Shown: positions 10,681 to 24,000, counted from the stretch's first letter. The stretch is 64,000 nucleotides of DNA from Fennellomyces sp. T-0311 (GCA_025266875.1 JALLLT010000010.1:1054001-1118000); one strand, 5' to 3'. Made by a program: numbers and translations. The notes: generated by a model not told the origin, from the sequence alone.

Positions 10681-13600
10681 TTTATCTACGTTACATCAAA
10701 GCATCAGAGGAAGAGAGCTTTCTGTCGTTGTCGACGAGACGCACAACGACATGTTGGTAGGAACGGAAGCCACTGCCAACCATCAGTTTCTGAGGCGACG
10801 TCGTATCCTAATATAGCTGATTATGCTCCAATCCCGTACCTCGTACATCTAATACTCGTACATTAACTGCGTTATGATTAACTAGTGTTTATTGTAGGGC
10901 ATGATCCAATTTGCGTCATGGCATGCTTGTTATAATAACGAACGAAATGTACCCCAGTCAAGTATATGCCGCTTGCGACGCGCGCCTTGGAGCTGTAAAT
11001 GGGATGCATCATCACTGCGAGCACAGGTACTTAGGTTGCAGTGGTGTATGTGACCTCAATTTCACCAAGCTTCAAATTGGTATAAGTGACGCCGCACCAC
11101 AACAGACAATGGTACTTGAGGAAGGAGCGTTCGCCTGTGCGTCGATGAGGGTTCCGCTTTCTTGGACAGAAAGTCAGAGTGTGACGAGAGGCAAAACAGA
11201 GGTAAACCTCTCTATTGTACCAAAAAAAAAACGAGAGTTTCTCATTTCATAAACTATAGCGTCAGAAGTTTGGGCACTGAAGCGGTGCACCAATGTGGAT
11301 GCGCACATACACCCAGCGGTAAATGAAAAACCCAATGGTGCTTTGAGCCCATGTTCTAATGAGCATTTGCTATCAAGATTGTCAACCGCGACACGAACGC
11401 GGCCAAAACATGCGGCGCATTGGGATCGCGTATATGGAACTGGATGGCCACCCCGACCACCGTCCCTCATCTCTCCGTCTCCACGCTCCACCAAATGTAA
11501 ACGAATGATAAACTCTGATTAAAGTAGCCACAACATTTGTTTTTGTGGTGCGACCAGTGTCTGGGCTTAGCCACCCCAGGCATGGAAGTCGAGACCATTC
11601 GATCCTACACATATCTCTTCAAGTAAGCATGTCTCATCCTTGCCGCGCATAAAGAGGACCGCCGCCTTCCCGACCGCATAAGACAGCCATACGCTTCCGA
11701 AATAGGCATCGTCTGTCTCGGGCGCACGCACGCCCCCGTGGGGTTTCGACAGTTCCTACTTTTTTGGCTGCAGGGAACCAAAACCAGCATCGATCGACTG
11801 AACACTTGTACCGCACTGTGCTGCTAGATTATTTAATACGTGCCTCTCCTACTTGTCTCCAGCTGTCAGCTTCGTTAGCATACGTTCAGTAATAGCATTG
11901 CAATACCTCATCAAGACGTTTTAGATTCAGTGCGGCGAGCACATACTTAGCATCTATTTCTTAAGATATACATAAATGACTCTACTTACCTAATGCTCAA
12001 CAGCATGTTATATACTGGATTATCAGAGCATGGCAATCAACTAGCCTCGCCCCTACGCATGATCGTTTGCTCTCAGTATTTCTGGTCTTATCGTGTTGAT
12101 TCGTGACATATATGCCCAAGAATGTAATATAACAGCAATTGTACATACGTATAGAGAAATCTAACGGATATGGTAAGCTTAAAACGGAACAATACTATGT
12201 AGAATATTCTACTGACAGTCCACATATACGAAAGAATCCTTGACTACGTACCATTTCGGCGCTTTTAGCCAGAAGAGGGGGAAATTGCTTTTCCATGTTA
12301 TTTAGGAGGAAAGCAAGGTTCTTCTCTTACTCTTCCAATTTGACTGCCACTTTTATCACTTATACCTCTTTCCCATTAGCTCCTGAAATAGTGGTGGAAT
12401 ATTGCCGGCATTTGACTTTATACCATTATTCATAGTTCCTTGGTATTGAAGATGAGTAGCACAGTTACTAACGCTGTTGAAGTCGAGCCGTTATACGCTT
12501 GCTCTGGAAGTCGTATTCAAACTGATATATATAACTACACACCACGCTTTTCAGTATAACTTTATGCAAAAGTGTGTATGTACCAGCCAAACAAGTGCAT
12601 ATGCAAACAGATCGTGGTACCAGTAGCACTTTACATGGATTAAGTACTCCTCTTTTACCAACGTGCGCTATTTATCAATCACAAAGAACATCATGTGACA
12701 AACGATAAAAAATTTGATGCATACGTAGTTATAATAGTAGCTTAGTATTCTTCCACTTAATCACACCTATATTGCGTATACAGTAGTAACTTTCAAAGTT
12801 GAAGATAGAGTTTACCGGCGGGTTACGTACTACGTAACAGTCATGTGCTAATGTTGTGAGCAAGTCCTTTAAATCCAATGCTTGAGACGCTAACTATTAG
12901 TGGACAGACATACATAAAAACAGCTATTGACCCTGAGTTACCAAAATGACGATTGAAAACTCGTTACTTGATCGGACAAGTACCGAAACAAAGGGTTCTT
13001 AATCTTCGTTATTGGTGCATGCCTACGCTTGAGATTTATATTTTTATATGTATTTCAGGGACAACAGTAATACTGAACTCCCCAAAAAGTGGTACAAAAA
13101 AATGATACCTTACCCCACGTTGATTTGAAGATGTGGAGCACTAGTATGTAAGATTGGTAAATATTGTTGCTGTAAGGCAGTACATACCCCAATTTTCCAT
13201 GCGAACAAAGCGATGGAGAGATTATTATTATATACAAAAATTTGTGCACCATTCTGCTAATATGTGGTCGCAGATGATTGTTTAACGGCTTATGCAAACG
13301 AAAACGGACGTAAAATTTGGTTTTATAATAGCAACACTACAAAATCGCTTCATGTAAACTTTTTTTTCCTTGTCTACTTTTCTTTCGCTCTCTTTTTTAA
13401 TTACCTGCAACTATAGTTGTGTATAGATGCGCTGCACCATCGTCCTTTTTCTTGCCATGAGATCGTATATCAAGAGTAACATATGTACATGTGGCTTTTC
13501 CAGTTATACATCTTCGAGAAACTTCGCATATTTCTTCAAAGGCAAAATAATCAAAGAACTTCAAGCAAAGTATTGACAGTATTAGGTACAAGATCGAAAA

Positions 13601-14667
13601 AAAATAGTCAAACTACGTACACACTGAAATAAATGGTTCGGTATACGTATCATCAATCAACATCCATAGGGTTAAAGAGTGCGTTGCGAGAATTGGAGGT
13701 ACACGGACTGCAATTTTACCGTAAGTTTGGCATGATATTGTGTTTAAGCTTGTTGTCTAACTATGAACTATGTTTGTGTGATTTAAAAGCACGCTCTGTA
13801 AGCTCACATTGAAAAAAAAAAACTTTACACACGCCAGCGAAGCACACACTCGCTTACGCTTTAGGTAAGACAAGAATAACATATCGAGCAACCTATGATT
13901 ATACAAAATGTTTATGATTCAAGAGTATATATGCTGGGGTACACAAACAAGCATTTTGATAGACATGCTCACACTTGTTGACTAAGAGGATCCTGGATTA
14001 TCTTCAGACAATTTTTTAAGACCCAAGCACCACCGACAAATGCCGCCTAAGATAATGATTCCCTGTTTGTATGCGATGGGCATTGATGACTCGATACAAC
14101 AATATTTGGAAAGACATCTATGGATACGAATTCAAGTGAAAGCGTACCTTACCGATTATGTACTGGCGACAAACCGTGCCTTCATGTTCCCATGCTTAAT
14201 CCATATGAATAAACACTTCTGTTATTGAATGTTAAATATATCACATTACTGATCCGATAAGAGGGCAATAAGAGCCAGTAATTAACACCTGTTTAGCGTT
14301 TCCATACTATAAATAATGAGCACATACATATCATGCAGCTTGGCTCCATGAATTCGGTGGCTTCATGCATAGAAATAAAATCCAGCTGCAACAGCTTCGA
14401 TAGAATTCGATGATGAGCTGCCGTACATGACAGTACGGACAAGCCCGATTAGAAAGCAAAGGATAGTGCAGCTGTACTTCCAACTCTAAAGCTTGCAGGT
14501 ATAACACATATAGGAAGCAGTGTTACAGTGAATACTCTCGTTGAAGCACCCGTATCAATGACGCAAATGAGGATAATGCCGGTGCAGTAATAACCGCATT
14601 TGGAACGGACACTCTCCTTGGCACACAGTTTTCGGAACTTGTTGCTCCTTTCTCTACAACAAAAACA
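10681..14667. other. AT-rich gene-poor region
   Basis: Only short unrelated frames are present. The longest on the plus strand (10911-11252, 113 codons) shows no known motif. Between about 11.8 and 14.6 kb the sequence is visibly AT-rich, with frequent TACGTA palindromes (for example near 12245, 12724, 12826 and 13613) and homopolymer A or T runs. No gene, RNA or clear transposon terminus could be supported. Confidence 0.5.
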
Positions 14668-15742
14668 ATGTCACTGATATACGGCGTGGTCGCGCATGGT
14701 CCCACCATTTTGGCAGAACATACCAACAGCACGGGGAACTTTGCAACAGGCAAGATCACACTCGAGTGTGGTTAGCTCGAAGTGTTACGGCTCCCATAAC
14801 AAGTACTTCCCTTTGCATATAGTGACCCAAGCGATTCTCGAAAAGATACCCCCGAACAATTCCAAGCTTACCTATGTCTATGACAGGTAACCCGCCCTCT
14901 TTCAATGGCGTCTTTCAAGCCTACTGATGAAAGACTAGATACCTGTTCCATTATATCTGCGAGGACGGCATCACGTACATGTGTATGGCCGACGACTCAT
15001 TCGGTCGCCGAATTCCTTTTGCCTTTCTGCAAGACTTGAAGGACAAGTTCTTGAGCACCTATGGCAAAGAAAGAGCGCTGCAGTCGCCAGCATACGGCCT
15101 ACACGAGTTCTCCCGGGTCATGGCTAAGCAGATGGTAAATAAAGATGCAGCACCCACACAACACACACGATGCTGATAACGATGAATCTAGGATTATTTC
15201 TCGACAAACCCAAGCTCAGACAGGCTAAAGCAGGTTCATGGAGAAATCGAGCAAGTGAAGGATGTGATGGTGCACAACATCGGTAGGGCAACGATAGGGA
15301 TCGCTAGATGACAAATTAATCCGCTTTGCAACAGAGCGAGTCCTGGAACGTGGCGAACGTATCGAGCTGCTTGTGGACAAAACTGATAACCTGAACCAGC
15401 AGGCCTTCGCTTTCAAGAAGCGTAGCACACAGCTCAAGGTAACAAAGAACTACTAACTGGGCCATTGTAAAGCTAAACACTCCCTGATCCAGCGCGCCAT
15501 GTGGTGGAAGAACACCAAGCTTATGGTAATGATCGTGGTCCTCTGCTTCGTAAGTTTCACAATCAATTTGGAATCGAAAGGAGAGCGCTCGCTAACCTGA
15601 CGCACACTTAAACAGCTTATTGGATACTTCATTGCAGCTTCCGTGTGTGGTTTTCCCGGTAAGTACCACTTAACACCCTCTTGTTCCCCATCATTTACTA
15701 ATATACATTGTAATTAAAGCATTCGGTGCCTGCCGAGGCTAG
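14668..15742 (+). CDS. VAMP7-like R-SNARE (longin-domain synaptobrevin)
   Basis: This is a membrane-anchored vesicle SNARE that forms four-helix bundles with Q-SNAREs in endosome, vacuole or plasma-membrane fusion. Eight exons (14668-14749, 14823-14886, 14939-15134, 15192-15282, 15335-15438, 15493-15549, 15616-15658, 15720-15742) sum to 660 nt, or 219 residues, essentially the length of human VAMP7. Residues 1 to about 115 form the longin domain (MSLIYGVVAHGPTILAEH, YVYDRYLFHYI). About 125-180 is the R-SNARE motif, with the zero-layer Arg in VLERGERIELLVDKT. About 188-210 is a hydrophobic C-terminal anchor (MVMIVVLCFLIGYFIAA). The first intron has a GC donor (CAG|GCAAGA); reading through it as exon runs into a stop. 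The VAMP7/Nyv1-type assignment is secure, but the exact trafficking step is not. Confidence 0.93.
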
Positions 15743-15875
15743 CTTCCAATAGTTTGTTTGCTGGTATTAACATGAAAAAAAAAAAGATCTAAAACATTGT
15801 GGATGATCTACTTACAAAAAGAGAAAAAGAAGAGAATGGGGTTGTATGTATACTTTTGTGTGCGTAATTTTATCT

Positions 15876-16473
15876 TCATGAGGACGGTGACGATGAGTTG
15901 TTTTCAGATGAGGCGTTTTCCTGGTTAGCCTGTGCTGCCTTTTTGGCTTCTTGAGCTCGTTCCATTTCAATTCTCTCCTTCGCCCTGACGACTTTGGATT
16001 GGATATAGAAGGAGCCACCCTTGGATGTCTCGTTCATGCTGAAAAGATGCTCGTAATTCTGTACGACAACGGTTTAGTTAAACCTGACAACACTTTAGTA
16101 TCCATAGTAACTACCTTCAGGATCTTTTCAAGTTCTGCTTCTTGAGTGACATTAAGAATTTGGCACGCTTCCTCCATTGACATGCCAGTCTTGCGAGTCA
16201 ATGCATCAACAGCGCCCTCCTTGGCACCACCTCGAGCTGCGGCACCACCACCTTGGGCAGCGTCTATTACCATGGCAAACAAAGCACCCAGTTAAAAAAA
16301 ATATTGCAGGGTTAGGGCTACTTACTAGCTGCAGCCTGCTTGTACGCCGCAATGAACGCACGACCAACGACGGTACCCAAAGACACAACGAGTTGAGCAA
16401 TTAGTCTGGCAGACTAATGGTAACGGTTAGCATGGCTAAAGATTCCTGAAAAGAAACTCTTTTCACATACCAT
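15876..16473 (-). CDS. PAM16: Pam16/Tim16, J-like subunit of the mitochondrial import motor
   Basis: Pam16 is a peripheral inner-membrane protein that binds Pam18 and holds back its stimulation of mtHsp70 during matrix protein import. Coding exons 16471-16473, 16326-16413, 16115-16263 and 15876-16058 sum to 423 nt, or 140 residues, the normal size. The N-terminus ([21 protein letters not shown]) gives the hydrophobic membrane-associating segment. The J-like domain follows, with [18 protein letters not shown] and [18 protein letters not shown], and it lacks the HPD tripeptide as expected for Pam16. The Ser/Asn-rich tail ends SSPSS. The first coding exon consists of the ATG alone, directly followed by a GTATGT donor. 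This is the only arrangement I found that gives a start in phase with the conserved N-terminus. Confidence 0.9.
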
Positions 16474-18885
16474 TTGGAATGTTGAATGAAAACCTGTGTG
16501 TTTAGAAAATCACAGCCGGTGGACGGTCGAAAAGTCAGTCACTTCAGCCATCGCTATGTTTGACATCGCAGCCCGCAAGATTTTTTTTAGCTTCGTAAAA
16601 AAAATATATTCTTAAAGGACACATTGCAAAGTTAGAATACAATATCGACTTCATTTATGAAAGCTTCCTCCGTCATTTTCATTAGTAAATCAATGCAGCA
16701 TAACGCCTGTCTACAAACCCCGGACAAGAGCTACAGAAGCGCTGCATACTGTAAACCTGTGAATAAAAATCAATAGAGAGAGCTGCGAAATAGGTTTTAG
16801 ATATCGTTTAATTGATTTAATCTCTATTAATCCGATTGCAATTGATGGGGGAGAGTAGTAAGACCAAGTCAGAGGCATAAGCAAGCGACTGTGTGCGGAA
16901 TACCCTGTTTCTGACCTGGATCTTCTTTATCCCGAAATAGTTTGTTTGAAAAAATGCATAAAGTGGGGAGAGGGAACATACAAAAAATATTTATACACCC
17001 ACTAACAAATGTAACTCTGCTTTCAATGAGTTTGACGTACTATGTCCTCGGCTCACTTACTGCAGATTTTCCGGCTGTCACAATTACGATAAACAAGACT
17101 GACCAATGTGATCCGTTTAACAAGCATCGCTTTTGCACCTGAGAAACCTTAAATCTTTTGTAAATAAGAAGGTCTTTTCTAATAGAGGTGCAAGTTCAAT
17201 GGTTCTCCACTCGGTGTTTTCCGCCGGGCACTTCCAAAAATGGAGGCGGTGAATTGCTGTCTATTGTTGCTCACCTATGCCCTAACTAGACTGTAACAAT
17301 GGCTTAGCTGCTTGTATTAGGCTAAACGAGTAGCGATTGAATTAAAATAACCGTATGTATCATCTAATAGCCATCTGGTACCATTAGTATATAATTAAAG
17401 TAGGAGTAGTAAAGATAATATATACGGCACGGACCGTATATACTAATAATACGCAATATTAGGCCATCCAACAGCAGCATTACGTGATTTATTTTAATCA
17501 TCCGAGCGCTCCTTTTGAGTTCACTGATCGACGGTGCTGAAACATCAACATCAAATCAATGCGTTTGAGCATTGATATTCACCGAAATAAGCACCGATCA
17601 ATGGCGTCATATGGCACTTTTACGAATCATCAACGTTCTTAGTATATACTCGAAAAAAGAAAAGCTTACGTGTCGATGGTACTAAAAATGGAATCAATTA
17701 GCCGCTCTGCAAAAGCTAAAGTGTGGCTGTTAGTATTGTTTCACAACACCATGGTTCATTATCGCAATGACCCAGCTAAAAAGTTCAAAAGGTGAGATAA
17801 CGCGCAGTAGATCTACTCCGCCCAACAGCGAACGTAGCACCGGAACCAAGAGAACGTGGGCACGTTAACGTGCAAACTGTTTGGTGTCGATAGTGAGCAG
17901 GTCTCTAGTGTATGAGCAACTAAGCATGAGTAGGGGCAATTTCGACAAAAGATGTGTAAAATTCTTATGCACACGGCTGCATTGGTGATTAGTCATATTG
18001 ATCACCATTCAGAAAATCATGAGCACATTCTACTCTCTCGGTATATTCACAGGACACTGTAGTAAGCGTTAGGACGTTTCATAAACGGTTACAGGCACTG
18101 AATTCTCGGAACTGCTCATAAAGATATGCATACATCATCGAGCTATTAAATTACAGAAAATATTTCGTTGTTCTAAACAGGAAATTGACCGAATCTTTGG
18201 ATACACATAAGTGATAGAAAACATAGAATTAATTCCCTGAAGGGAGCGCGACTAATCAATGAAATTGAAAACTAGAAACCTTTCAACACTTCCATCTGAT
18301 TGCCTGGTGACACTTGTGGCACGTAATCCAGCGTTTCAGAGCCTGGCCAGCGGTTAATCTGTCGGAGCGTAACTTGTCGATCGAATAGCTGAAGCATTTA
18401 TATCTAGGAGCTTCACCTTACCAGTATACTGAAGCTGCTAGCAGATTCTTAATAATTCACCAAGTTGAATATGGTATAAACTCACCGACGACAAAAGAGG
18501 TTCTCCCACGAAGTTGAACACGAGGATAAAGATTAATTATATAACCTAAATTTGACTATTACAAGAAGCGGCAAATGATCTCCGCTAATGATCCCGTCGA
18601 AAGCATGTTTGAATAATAAAGTAGGCTATGATACTGAATGATATATAGATAATGCGATGCTAATTGATTATACTTACATTATTGTAAGTATGGTATCAAA
18701 GTGTATTGGTAATATCATAGAAAAATGACGCACTATTGAAGGAAAATAAAATTCTGGAGCCGGGTAAGATCCAATACCAGTGAGGTGGAGGTATTACATG
18801 CGGAGAATCATATTCCTCCGCTGGATTCTGGCAATGGATAGTCAAGATGAATATCCGCTGTCGGCTTTCCCATGCAAGCTAGCAC
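16474..18885. other. AT-rich gene-poor region with small palindromes
   Basis: No coding frame above about 66 codons has any recognisable motif. Two compact hairpins are visible: 17419-17442 (TATATACGG arm around a 6-nt loop) and the nested hairpin at 17525-17600 described separately. The last 60 bases hold the promoter of the aldehyde dehydrogenase gene. Confidence 0.5.
17525..17600. repeat. Nested imperfect hairpin
   Basis: Outer arms TGATCGACGGTGCT (17525-17538) and AGCACCGATCA (17590-17600) pair with a small bulge. Inner arms TCAATGC (17556-17562) and GCATTGA (17569-17575) pair perfectly around a 6-nt loop. It resembles the core of a foldback MITE, but no target duplication or longer terminal repeat was found. 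Confidence 0.4.
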
Positions 18886-18893
18886 TATAAAAG
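18886..18893 (+). promoter_or_regulatory. TATA box of the aldehyde dehydrogenase gene
   Basis: A TATAAAAG consensus lies 55 bases before the ATG at 18948, followed by a pyrimidine-rich stretch (TTCTTTTCTTTTTCC) just before the start codon. This is typical of strongly expressed fungal genes. Confidence 0.65.
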
Positions 18894-18947
18894 ACACTCG
18901 CTTTTTCGGTACAACCCAAATCTAATTCTTTTCTTTTTCCAGAAAGC

Positions 18948-20724
18948 ATGACTTTGACCACTGAATACACAACCGCCGACGGCTTTAAGCTCACCCGTAA
19001 GTTTCTCACATGAATATACCACTTACAAGCCAAGCTGATACAATTATATCACAGTGAACACTGGCTTGTTCATCAACAACGAGTTCGTTAAGGGTGCCAG
19101 CACCATTGAGACTATCAACCCTTCCACTGGCCAAGTGATCACCAGTGTCGAAGCTGGTATGTTTTATGATCTACAAAAGTTAGATGAAGCTAACACGCAT
19201 AATTTCATACAGCTGAGGCTGAGCAAGTTGACTTGGCTGTTGAGGCCGCACACAAGGCCTTCTACGGTGGTTGGAAGACCAGCAACCCTCGCGAGCGTGC
19301 TCGTCTTATGCACAAGCTTGCTGACCTCGTTGAACGTGATGCCGAAGAATTAGCCCATATCGAAACTTTGGATAACGGTAAGCCTATCAACGACTCAAAG
19401 CGTGTCGACGTTCCCGGCTTCGCTGGTCAGCTGTAAGTTCTCGCATTATCCTCGACTGGCATGGTAAGATTTATAAACTGTATTTAACAGGCGCTACTTT
19501 GCCGGTCTTACAGACAAGGTTCACGGCAAGGTCATTGAAACCGAAGGCAAGCTCTCGTACACCGTCCACGAGCCCATTGGTGTTTGCGGTGGTATCATCC
19601 CATGGAACTTCCCTTTGGGCATGCTTTCGTGGAAGATTGCACCTGCTCTTGCAACTGCCAACACTGTTGTCATTAAGACCTCGGAATTGACTCCGCTTTC
19701 CGCCCTTAAGATCGCCGCATTGGTCAAGGAAGCTGGCTTCCCACCAGGTGTGCTGAACATCATTACTGGTTATGGACACATTGCCGGTGATGCTTTGGCT
19801 CGTCACAACAAGGTTGGCAAGATTGCCTTCACTGGTAGCACTGCTGTCGGTCGCTTGATCATGAAGGCTGCTGCCGAATCCAACTTGAAGAAGGTTACCT
19901 TGGAATTGGGTGGCAAGTCTCCCAATATTATCTTTGACGATGTTCAGAACTTGGATGAGGTCGTTTTCTGGGCTCGTTTGGGTATCTACATGAACGCTGG
20001 TCAAGTTTGTTGCGCTGGTTCGCGTATCTTTGTTCAGGAAGGCATCTATGACAAATTTATTGAAAAGTTCAAGGCTTTGGCTGCCTCAGGAAAGGTCGAC
20101 AATCCTTTCGATACCGCTACCTTCCAGGGTCCTCAGATTTCCGAGCGTCAATTCGAACGTGTCATGGGCTACATTGAGACCGGAAAGCAAGAAGGTGCCA
20201 CCTGCTTGTTGGGTGGTAACCGTGTCGGTGATGCCGGTTATTTCATTGAGCCTACTATCTTCACTGGTAAGCCGTTGTTTTTTGCACTTCTGTGTGACAT
20301 ATGTTTAATATGGCTGGTGTCCAATAGATGTCACCCCCAAGATGAAGATTATGCAAGAAGAAATCTTCGGTCCTGTCGTTGCAGTTTCCAAGTTCAAGGA
20401 TGTCGATGACGTTATCCAGATGGCTCACGATACTAGCTATGGTCTTGCTGCTGCCGTTTTCACCTCGAACATTACTCGCGCTATCACTGTTTCTAACGCC
20501 CTGGAGGCTGGTACTGTCTGTAAGTATCAATCACTTATATATACCTATCGATCCATTGATCTAACCTACTCTTTGAATCAGGGGTCAACTGCTACAACCT
20601 TATCTCCGAGAACGCTCCCTTCGGTGGTTACAAGCAGAGTGGTTTCGGTCGTGAGAACAGTGTGTACGCTCTTGAGAACTACACCCAAGTCAAGGCCATC
20701 AAGATCAATATTGGTTTGCAGTAA
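18948..20724 (+). CDS. NAD(P)+-dependent aldehyde dehydrogenase (ALDH1/2 class)
   Basis: The enzyme oxidises aldehydes to carboxylic acids. Six exons (18948-18996, 19055-19156, 19213-19432, 19491-20266, 20328-20519, 20582-20724) sum to 1482 nt, or 493 residues, the standard length of the class. Visible motifs are the PWNFP coenzyme-site motif, the Rossmann-type GSTAVG, the general base Glu in LELGGKSPN, the nucleophilic Cys in [19 protein letters not shown], and the C-terminal [12 protein letters not shown]. There is no clear mitochondrial presequence (N-terminus [13 protein letters not shown]), so a cytosolic location is likely. Codon use is GC-biased in third positions, as in EF-1alpha here, which fits high expression. 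Substrate cannot be told from sequence; acetaldehyde is the family default. Confidence 0.95.
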
Positions 20725-21036
20725 ACCATTATCTCCATACTTAAAATTTAAAAGCCATAATAAATTACCGGTTTTGTACAAATGTATACCACTACACAAC
20801 TAAGTTCTCTTTTAGCTTTTGAGTAATGAATTTGATCATACGCAACGGTTATAACTAATACTAATAATAAGCACGTGTGTGCAAGGCGAAGGATCGTTTT
20901 ATAAGACTCAGCTCCTGTACAGCAAGCATCTTGGGTGCGGATGGTTGATTCCTTTTACGTCGCTAGATCAAAGATATGTAGACCATCGTGTAATTGATTT
21001 TTATTATAGAGGAAGAGGTAAAAATACAGATCTATT
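20725..21036. other. Convergent 3' intergenic space
   Basis: This is the gap between the 3' ends of the aldehyde dehydrogenase (+) and the Trm732/THADA gene (-). AT-rich sequence with AATAAT/AATAAA-like signals lies near 20757-20762 and 20866. No gene is seen. Confidence 0.5.
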
Positions 21037-24000
21037 CTACGAGTCCCTAGAATCCGGTGCTAAAAGGAACATGGTCTGATGTTTGGGATTCCCGTACCGT
21101 CTCAGGAATGTGTCTATTTTAGATGAAACGTCAAAGACTAATTGCGAAAGCACTGGATGGAGTGTGTCTTGAGAGATCCTCTGAACTGTATCTTCCAGTT
21201 CTACGGTACCCAAATTCAGTATTATTAACGACAACACTTGTTTCTGTATACCTTTTGTGAGCTGCAAATATTGTCCGATGTTCTCTCTTTGTTCAAGGTA
21301 GTTATAAACCAGTATGACAGCCAATAAAGCACGGTACACAGCTAAGAAAACGGCTTGTCGAGAAGTTACACCATAGGGTCCGCGAATCATGACCTATAGA
21401 CTTATTAGAAATAGAGTTCAATTGATCCATGATAAAATCCGTGCTTACATCAACGGATGTGCGCTTCAACAAAGCCTGGAGGTACTTGATATTTTCTGCG
21501 ATTTTGGAGATGGATCGAGATAACGCAGCTGAGCTATATCGAGCCTCCAGAATATCCAACACTACATATGCCCATTGGGTATCGATCATATCTTCCTTGT
21601 AAATATTCGGATTCTCCTTTGCAAAAAGAGCCTTCACTGACGCAAGTTCTGTATCGCACGTTGTTTCTAGAAATTGACCACAAATTGTAAATACTTGGCA
21701 TTCATTACGTAGCAGAACATATTCTTACGCAGATCTACTTCACCAAGCAATACATCCAGCAGTGATGACGAAAGCTCCTCCAGGTGCTGCTGGCTTTTGC
21801 TCAGATTGATGTATACCAATTCTGTTGCTCTCTCAGAATGAACCGGTGCCTATAAATTGACGTAAGCAACCAAATGTGGGTATATTAGGCCTATTGTAGA
21901 TGAGTTACCGATAATTGCAGAGCTTTTGAAACAATTTCTGCCATGGAGTTTCGGATGTCGATGTCATCATCTTGAAGTAACTGAGTAAGGGTCAGTCGAA
22001 CCTTTATCGTTTTCTCGCTTTCAAAAATATGCATAGCCATGAAACGGATGGATTCCGCGGCTGCTTCACGAAGTGTGAGCGTCTGTATAATACTTGTTAG
22101 AAATATTGACAATTAGAAAGCCACTTAAGCTTACAATTTCCTTGTTGCTATTAGCAACAACATATTTACTCCACAAGGCAATGCACTGGTTTACCCAGTT
22201 CTTGTCTGTATTGTCATCTTCGAAAATCTAGTGTAAAATTGTTAAATTTTGATACGGATAGATCACACTTGACTTACCTGCGCCAACAGAGATCCAAGCA
22301 GTGGTAAGACAGATTCAGTTACTGCTTGGGAACGGCTACTGATGAATTGATCCACGAGGCGATCCCAATATTCGTCACGCGCGAATGGTACTTGTGAAAA
22401 ATCAATCTTTAAAGCAAGTAAAAACTTGGCCGCCAAAACGAAGCAATTGAGATTGGACTCTCCCTTATATGTCTTGATCAGCAGACGTTGCTGCAATTCA
22501 TCAATTCTATAGTACTTTCCGTTGATATTAATTCGATATATGAATATAGTAACTTACCCCTTCATGCCATAGCTGCTGTGCTTTTTCAATAGTTCCATTG
22601 AAACCAACCGAACCTCATAATCAACGTCTTCCAAAAGGTATACGACAGAGCTAACATCACCCTTCTTCAATGCATCTTGAACAAGAATTTGTGCCATCGA
22701 ACGACGTGCGAGGTAGCCGCCCACAACTACAGCACGTGCATCCGTAACGGCCATGATACCCTCCCGACATTGATCCAACACTCTTTTTTGCAATGGTTCA
22801 AAGCTCTCTTTTGCTGCCAATGTAAGCTCTAAACAAAACAATTATCATTAGCTTTCACTGAAAAAAATCCAACAACTAGATTATTAATTTACCTTCAATT
22901 ATGCCTTGATCTCTATCAGAAGATACCCAGGAACAATCGAAAAAGAATTCGCTGATAATGTCCAGCAAAAGCGCGTAAGTTACACGGCTAATCATCTCGG
23001 CACACATCACTGTCGCAAGCATTGCAGGGGGAACTCGCTTGATAAAGTCAAACAAGTTGTCGCGAAGACCCGAATGATAAAGATGGCCACGCAGTAAGAA
23101 CTGGACCTGCAATAAGCGACCGTGGATTTCGTTCTGAGTTGCCACATTGGGTACATCAAGAAGCATAAGTACGGTCTGTACGAGCTCAGAGGAGGGAATA
23201 AGTGGAACCAGGGCACGTGCAGCCATTTCACGGGTCTAATTCACCTGTTAAAATGACATTGAACAACAAGGTGTGTAATTATACATACTTTGAAGATGGC
23301 ACTCACGGCGCAGGACGTGACGAGTGGAACAAACGGAGCCATAGCTGTCACTTGATCGGTACCATCCATTACAGACGGATGTAGACGGGAAAGAAGCGTC
23401 AAAATAGGATAAAGACCTGGATGAACGGTGCTCGTTGCCTATACACAGCCATATTTGAGCTATCATGGAAAGCATAGTAACAGCTACATACAGTTGACTT
23501 TGCAAGCAATTGATCAACAGCAATCGTGAGCTGCTCCAAAAGATAAGGATGAAGTTGAGGATAGCGCGTGAAAAACTCACGACCAGTCAGCTTGTTGACG
23601 GCACTATGTTCGTCCTTTGTTTTTTTGGTACCAAATGTTCTCTGCAATAGCGTTGAGAACAGCATCACAGCGCAGTTACGGATAGCCCAACTAGTTTCTT
23701 CATATTAGCATATAGCTGCTACATCAAACTTGACTGAGAAGGTTACCTGGATGATGAAAATCCGCTAATAGCTAAAGAGAATCCATCTGAGGCGTAACCA
23801 AGTACAGCGGTAGCTAGCTTGGCATCCATAAAGATCGTGCGCATGATATTGTAAGCGTGCACTTGAGGCATATCGATGCGTTGATCAGCATCCGGTGGCG
23901 GCTCTTGGTTTGCAAGTAACAGCAATCTCTTCATTGTCGTATCCAACATAGTCTTTTTGGAGGAACGCTCGCTGCTAATGATGGCCAAAATACACAGAGG

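Noticed and set aside
12000..14600. Frequent TACGTA palindromes, considered as a binding-site array or origin
   Set aside because: Spacing is irregular and the motif is expected at some frequency in AT-rich DNA; a genome-wide enrichment count would be needed.
19471..20004. 177-codon open frame antisense to the aldehyde dehydrogenase
   Set aside because: It lies fully inside exon 4 of a certain gene and has no recognisable motif.
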